A stretch of DNA of 9,241 nt from VAZQ01 sp050179645 (GTDB lineage Bacteria > Pseudomonadota > Alphaproteobacteria > Rhizobiales > Xanthobacteraceae): assembly GCA_050179645.1 (NCBI GenBank), contig JBFXEX010000179.1, positions 1-9,241 on the forward strand. The letters are read 5' to 3'. Position 1 is the stretch's first letter; each line of letters begins with the position of its first letter. A program made the translations under genes and the position numbers. This document shows, in pieces, positions 6,224 to 9,241 of this stretch. Below the pieces are notes generated by a model. That model was not told the origin of the DNA, made no database searches, and saw only the letters and a program-made list of their open reading frames with translations.

Positions 6224-6231
6224 TCCGCCCC

Positions 6232-6486
6232 ATGTCGAAATTCGATTACAGCGCGCCCGCCGAGCTGTTTCCCTCCCGCAACCGCAAGTTTAAGCAGGTG
6301 ATCAAGTACCGCCGCTTCGACAACGCGGCGGATGCGATCCGGTTCGCGATCGAGGAACTGCCGCAGCCGCTCCTGCTTGGTGCCTATATCGAGATCAGCG
6401 AGAGCCGCCTCGACCACCAGCGCATCCGCGCGCTCTACGACAGCGCCGATTTCCCGCAGAAGAAGAAGCAAAAGGTCGCCGCGTAA
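6232..6486 (+). CDS. Conserved-looking small hypothetical protein, 84 residues
   Basis: This soluble 84-residue protein has no signal peptide or membrane segment. It starts MSKFDYSAPAELFPSRNRKF and has mixed charge, with a helix-like DNAADAIRFAIEEL segment at 30-43, an acidic ISESRLDH turn at 55-62 and a lysine-rich end (PQKKKQKVAA). I recall similar short proteins annotated as hypothetical in Bradyrhizobium-like genomes but know no function, and I infer none. Reality as a gene is supported by the ribosome binding site, its own upstream promoter-like AT-rich region and codon use like that of its neighbours. It is convergent with uvrB, with a 73-base gap. Confidence 0.75.
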   Translation: MSKFDYSAPAELFPSRNRKFKQVIKYRRFDNAADAIRFAIEELPQPLLLGAYIEISESRLDHQRIRALYDSADFPQKKKQKVAA

Positions 6487-6524
6487 GGCAGCGTCACCCG
6501 CTTCCAGCCAATTTCGAGTTGATG

Positions 6525-6550
6525 GCGGCCGTCGAGGTTTCGGCGGCCGC
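6525..6550. terminator. Possible bidirectional hairpin between the small gene and uvrB
   Basis: GCGGCCG (6525-6531) and CGGCCGC (6544-6550) are exact reverse complements around a 12-base loop, within the 73-base gap between convergent genes. On the plus strand only a short TTTCGCT follows, and there is no T tract on either strand. It is a weak intrinsic terminator at best. Confidence 0.3.
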
Positions 6551-6559
6551 TTTCGCTCG

Positions 6560-9241
6560 TCAGCGCCCGCGCGGCTTCCAGCCGCCGCGCATGCCGGGGC
6601 GGCCGGTGGTCGAACGCGGGCCCGGGCGGTAGGTTTTGGATTCCCGGCCCGGCCCCATCTCGTCGAGGTTCGGCTTGCGCGGGGCGTCGCGCTTATCGTC
6701 CGGACGGTGTGGCGCCACCTCGTGCCAGACCGCGATGCCCATTTCGTCGAGCTCGGGTTTGTGGACCTTGCTCGTCATCCCACCCCGGCGCGCTCTTTCT
6801 TGCGCAGACTGCGTGAACTTGCCTGCGTCGCGCGCCGACCCTCCCCTTCCAGGGGAGGCTGAACGCGCCGGCCCGCCGGTCCGCGAAATCGCCACCGCCT
6901 TCGCGGTCGGATCGTCGATCACCGCCAACTCGGTGGCGCGCAAGCGCTTGAGTTCGTCGCGCAGCCGGGCGGCCTCCTCGAAATCGAGATCGGCGGCGGC
7001 CTCGCGCATGCGGGTTTCGAGATCGGCGATGACGGCCTCGAAGTTGTGCCCGATAGTCGCGGTGTCTTCCTCGCCGATGCCGGTGAGCCCGCCGCCGGTC
7101 GAGACCAGGACATGGTCGCGCTCGTAGACGCTCGACAGAATATCGCCGATCGACTTCTTGATGCTTTCGGGCGTGATGCCGTGCGCGGTATTGTAGGCGG
7201 TCTGCTTCTCGCGGCGGCGGCTGGTTTCCGCCATGGCGCGCTCCATCGAGCCGGTGATGTGGTCGGCGTAAAGGATGACACGGCCGTCAATGTTGCGCGC
7301 CGCGCGGCCGATGGTCTGAACCAGCGAGGTCTCGCTGCGCAGAAAACCCTCCTTGTCGGCGTCGAGGATCGCGACCAGCGCGCATTCCGGAATGTCGAGG
7401 CCCTCGCGCAACAGGTTGATGCCGACCAGTGCGTCGAACGCGCCGAGCCGCAGGTCGCGGATGATCTCGATCCGCTCCAGCGTGTCGATGTCGGAGTGCA
7501 TGTACCTGACGCGGATGCCCTGCTCGTGCAGGTATTCGGTCAGGTCCTCGGCCATGCGCTTGGTGAGCACGGTGACGAGCGAGCGGTAGCCCTTGGCTGC
7601 TACCTGCCGCACCTCGCCGACCAGGTCGTCCACCTGTGTGCGCGCCGGCCGCACATCGACCGGCGGATCGATCAGCCCGGTCGGGCGGATCACCTGCTCG
7701 GCGAACACACCGCCGGCCTGGTCGATCTCCCAGGAGCCGGGCGTCGCCGAAACCGCCATGGACTGCGGCCGCATCGCGTCCCATTCCTCGAATCGCAGCG
7801 GCCGGTTGTCCATGCAGGACGGCAGGCGGAAGCCATATTCGGCGAGCGTTGCCTTGCGGCGGAAGTCGCCGCGGAACATGCCGCCGAGCTGCGGGATGGT
7901 GACGTGGCTCTCGTCGACGAACACCAGTGCATTGTCCGGCACGTATTCGAACAGCGTCGGCGGCGGCTCGCCGGGCTTGCGGCCGGTGAGATAGCGCGAA
8001 TAGTTCTCGATGCCGGCGCAGCTTCCGGTCGCCTCCATCATTTCGAGGTCGTACATCGTGCGCTGCTCCAGCCGCTGCGCTTCCAGCAGCCGGCCGGCGG
8101 CGTTGAGTTGTTCCAGCCGTTGCCGCAGCTCCAGTTTGATGCCCTGGATCGCCTGGATCAGCGTCGGCCGCGGCGTGACGTAGTGCGAGTTGGCGTAGAT
8201 CTTGACGAACTCCAGCTCGTCGGTCTTGTGGCCGGTGAGCGGATCGAATTCGTGGATCGATTCCAGGTCGTCGCCGAACAGCGACACCCGCCAGGCGCGG
8301 TCCTCGTAGTGCGCCGGGAAGATTTCGATCACGTCGCCGCGCACCCGGAACGAGCCGCGGAAGAAGTCGCCGCCAGAGCGCTTGTACTGCAGCGCCACCA
8401 GATCGGCGATGATCTGTCGCTGGTTGATGCGCTCGCCGCGCTTGAGCGTGAACGTCATCGCCGAATAGGTCTCGACCGAACCGATACCGTAGATGCACGA
8501 TACCGAGGCAACGATGATGACGTCGTCGCGTTCGAGCAACGCACGCGTGGCGCTGTGGCGCATGCGGTCGATCTGCTCGTTGATCGACGATTCCTTCTCG
8601 ATGTAGGTGTCGGTGCGCGGGACGTAGGCTTCCGGCTGGTAGTAATCGTAATACGAGACGAAATACTCGACCGCGTTGTCCGGAAAGAACGACTTGAACT
8701 CGCCGTAGAGCTGCGCGGCCAGCGTCTTGTTCGGGGCGAGCACCAGCGCCGGGCGCTGCGTTTCTTCGATCACCTTCGCCATCGTGAAGGTCTTGCCCGA
8801 GCCGGTGACGCCGAGCAGCACCTGGGTGCGGTCGTGGCGCTTGACGCCTTCGACCAGATCGCGGATCGCCTGAGGCTGATCGCCCTTGGGCTCGAACTCC
8901 GACTTGATGACGAGGCGGACGCCGCCCTCGGACTTCTCCGGCCGCGGCGGCCGGTGCGGCGTCCAAACCTTTGTGCTTCCGCCCCGCTCAGCGAATTCCG
9001 GTCGCCCTTCGCGCAGCAATGATTCCAGAGCGGATGCAGTGGCGGACGAACCGGTGATGCCGCGGAACGACGATGCATCCGCCACATCCGCGTTGTTCGC
9101 TGAATCTCTTGCCGCGCGGCCGGTGTCCACCTCCCCCTGGAGGGGGGAGGTCGATCGCGCGGAGCGCGATCGGGTGGGGGTGAGCGATCGGGCCTTGGAA
9201 TCGGTGTGCCCTTCCTGTGCGGTACTGGCCCCCCCCCCCCC
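6560..9241 (-). CDS. uvrB: Excinuclease ABC subunit UvrB, 5' end open to the right window edge
   Basis: UvrB is the damage-verifying helicase of nucleotide excision repair; it is loaded by UvrA and then recruits UvrC. Numbering from an internal GTG at 9130 gives 856 residues. Motifs: GVTGSGKT (107-114, Walker A), the SYYDYYQPEAYVP beta-hairpin (159-171), VDESH (405-409, Walker B), LLREGLDIPE (573-582), QTIGRAARN (605-613) and a C-terminal UVR domain near 697-732 (LDFEEAARLRDELKRL). E. coli UvrB is about 673 residues. The extra length is a rhizobial-type N-terminal extension (WTPHRPPRPEKSEGG just before the core) and a tail with KPELDEMG (791-798) and KPNLDEMG (819-826). The frame stays open from 9130 to the window edge, so the real start probably lies outside; GTG 9130 is an alternative. 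Two palindromic repeats are translated in frame, one at each end. A LexA-type operator, if present, would be outside the window. Confidence 0.93.
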   Translation of the reverse strand, partial: GGGGASTAQEGHTDSKARSLTPTRSRSARSTSPLQGEVDTGRAARDSANNADVADASSFRGITGSSATASALESLLREGRPEFAERGGSTKVWTPHRPPRPEKSEGGVRLVIKSEFEPKGDQPQAIRDLVEGVKRHDRTQVLLGVTGSGKTFTMAKVIEETQRPALVLAPNKTLAAQLYGEFKSFFPDNAVEYFVSYYDYYQPEAYVPRTDTYIEKESSINEQIDRMRHSATRALLERDDVIIVASVSCIYGIGSVETYSAMTFTLKRGERINQRQIIADLVALQYKRSGGDFFRGSFRVRGDVIEIFPAHYEDRAWRVSLFGDDLESIHEFDPLTGHKTDELEFVKIYANSHYVTPRPTLIQAIQGIKLELRQRLEQLNAAGRLLEAQRLEQRTMYDLEMMEATGSCAGIENYSRYLTGRKPGEPPPTLFEYVPDNALVFVDESHVTIPQLGGMFRGDFRRKATLAEYGFRLPSCMDNRPLRFEEWDAMRPQSMAVSATPGSWEIDQAGGVFAEQVIRPTGLIDPPVDVRPARTQVDDLVGEVRQVAAKGYRSLVTVLTKRMAEDLTEYLHEQGIRVRYMHSDIDTLERIEIIRDLRLGAFDALVGINLLREGLDIPECALVAILDADKEGFLRSETSLVQTIGRAARNIDGRVILYADHITGSMERAMAETSRRREKQTAYNTAHGITPESIKKSIGDILSSVYERDHVLVSTGGGLTGIGEEDTATIGHNFEAVIADLETRMREAAADLDFEEAARLRDELKRLRATELAVIDDPTAKAVAISRTGGPARSASPGRGGSARDAGKFTQSAQERARRGGMTSKVHKPELDEMGIAVWHEVAPHRPDDKRDAPRKPNLDEMGPGRESKTYRPGPRSTTGRPGMRGGWKPRGR
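6836..6862. repeat. Palindromic element inside the uvrB coding region (C-terminal linker)
   Basis: CCTCCCC (6840-6846) and GGGGAGG (6852-6858) form a 7-bp stem with a TTCCA loop. The surrounding bases resemble the dispersed CTCCCCTTCCAGGGGAGG type of repeat. It encodes a low-complexity stretch, roughly residues 756-766 (RSASPGRGGSA), between the UVR domain and the KPxLDEMG tail. Confidence 0.6.
9129..9180. repeat. Double-hairpin palindromic element in the N-terminal uvrB reading frame
   Basis: ACCTCCCCC (9129-9137) pairs exactly with GGGGGAGGT (9143-9151), and CGATCGCGC (9152-9160) pairs exactly with GCGCGATCG (9164-9172), followed by GGTGGGGGT. This stem, stem and G-rich end resembles a dispersed repeat of Bradyrhizobium-like genomes. 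Read on the minus strand it is in frame with uvrB and gives LTPTRSRSARSTSPLQGEV. Confidence 0.7.
9229..9241. repeat. Homopolymer run of 13 C at the right edge
   Basis: The window ends in 13 consecutive C. In uvrB orientation this is a G tract giving four glycine codons. A tract this long at an edge suggests a contig end or sequencing artefact, and its length, and so the reading frame beyond it, should not be trusted. Confidence 0.8.

Larger units (their letters stand above)
6011..6231. promoter_or_regulatory. Divergent intergenic region with repeated TTTGC motifs and inverted repeats
   Basis: This 221-base stretch lies between the minus-strand VOC gene and the plus-strand small gene and is noticeably more AT-rich than its surroundings. 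TTTTGCACC (6064-6072) is matched in inverted orientation by GGTGCAAAA (6121-6129). TCATTTGC occurs twice, at 6038-6045 and 6052-6059. A 12-bp perfect palindrome, AAACCGCGGTTT, sits at 6129-6140. For the small gene a possible promoter is TTGTCC (6139-6144) with TTTATC or TATATA near 6161-6174, but the spacing is not ideal. No RNA gene was recognised. Confidence 0.45.

Noticed and set aside
7046..9022. A 658-codon open frame on the plus strand opposite uvrB
   Set aside because: It is an antisense shadow of a strongly conserved gene in high-GC DNA; its translation is arginine/aspartate/valine-rich with no recognisable domain. The similar long antisense frames at 388-1473, 2323-3636 and 4593-5666 were rejected for the same reason.
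1..9241. CRISPR array, tRNA or rRNA genes, insertion sequence, prophage, toxin-antitoxin or defence system
   Set aside because: No regularly spaced repeats, tRNA-like cloverleaf, transposase, integrase or known defence domains were found in either strand.

Overview
The window looks like high-GC chromosomal DNA from an alphaproteobacterium of the Bradyrhizobium/Rhodopseudomonas group (Nitrobacteraceae). The grounds are the GC-rich codon use, a propionyl-CoA synthetase N-terminus of the type I know from that group, a UvrB with a long rhizobial N-terminal extension and a KPxLDEMG-repeat tail, and several small palindromic repeats of kinds scattered through those genomes. The right edge is a run of 13 C, so this may be the end of a draft contig.

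Layout from left to right. Positions 1-262 (minus) hold the 5' part of a propionyl-CoA synthetase gene that runs off the left edge. A 305-bp divergent intergenic region follows; it contains an inverted repeat (301-398) and an FNR/FixK-like palindrome (511-524). Next come two tandem paralogous membrane transporters of the TauE/SafE family on the plus strand (568-1326 and 1553-2314), separated by another palindromic repeat. Fifty-nine bases further on is a 542-residue AMP-forming acyl-CoA synthetase (2374-4002). These three plus-strand genes could form one transcription unit. Convergent to them on the minus strand are a VOC/glyoxalase-fold protein (5567-6010) and, 125 bp downstream of it, a TRZ/ATZ-type amidohydrolase (4065-5441). 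A small conserved-looking 84-codon gene (6232-6486, plus) is transcribed divergently from the VOC gene. The rest (6560 to the right edge, minus) is uvrB, the excision-repair helicase, open to the window edge.

Functionally this is mostly housekeeping and peripheral catabolism: acyl-CoA activation (two ligases), putative organosulfonate, sulfite or organic-anion export (TauE/SafE pair), hydrolysis of an unknown C-N or C-X substrate (amidohydrolase plus VOC) and nucleotide excision repair. I see no convincing new multi-gene system. The points most worth a second look are two palindromic repeats translated in frame inside uvrB, the tandem TauE/SafE duplication with a nearly identical patch, and the FixK/FNR-like site in front of the first transporter.
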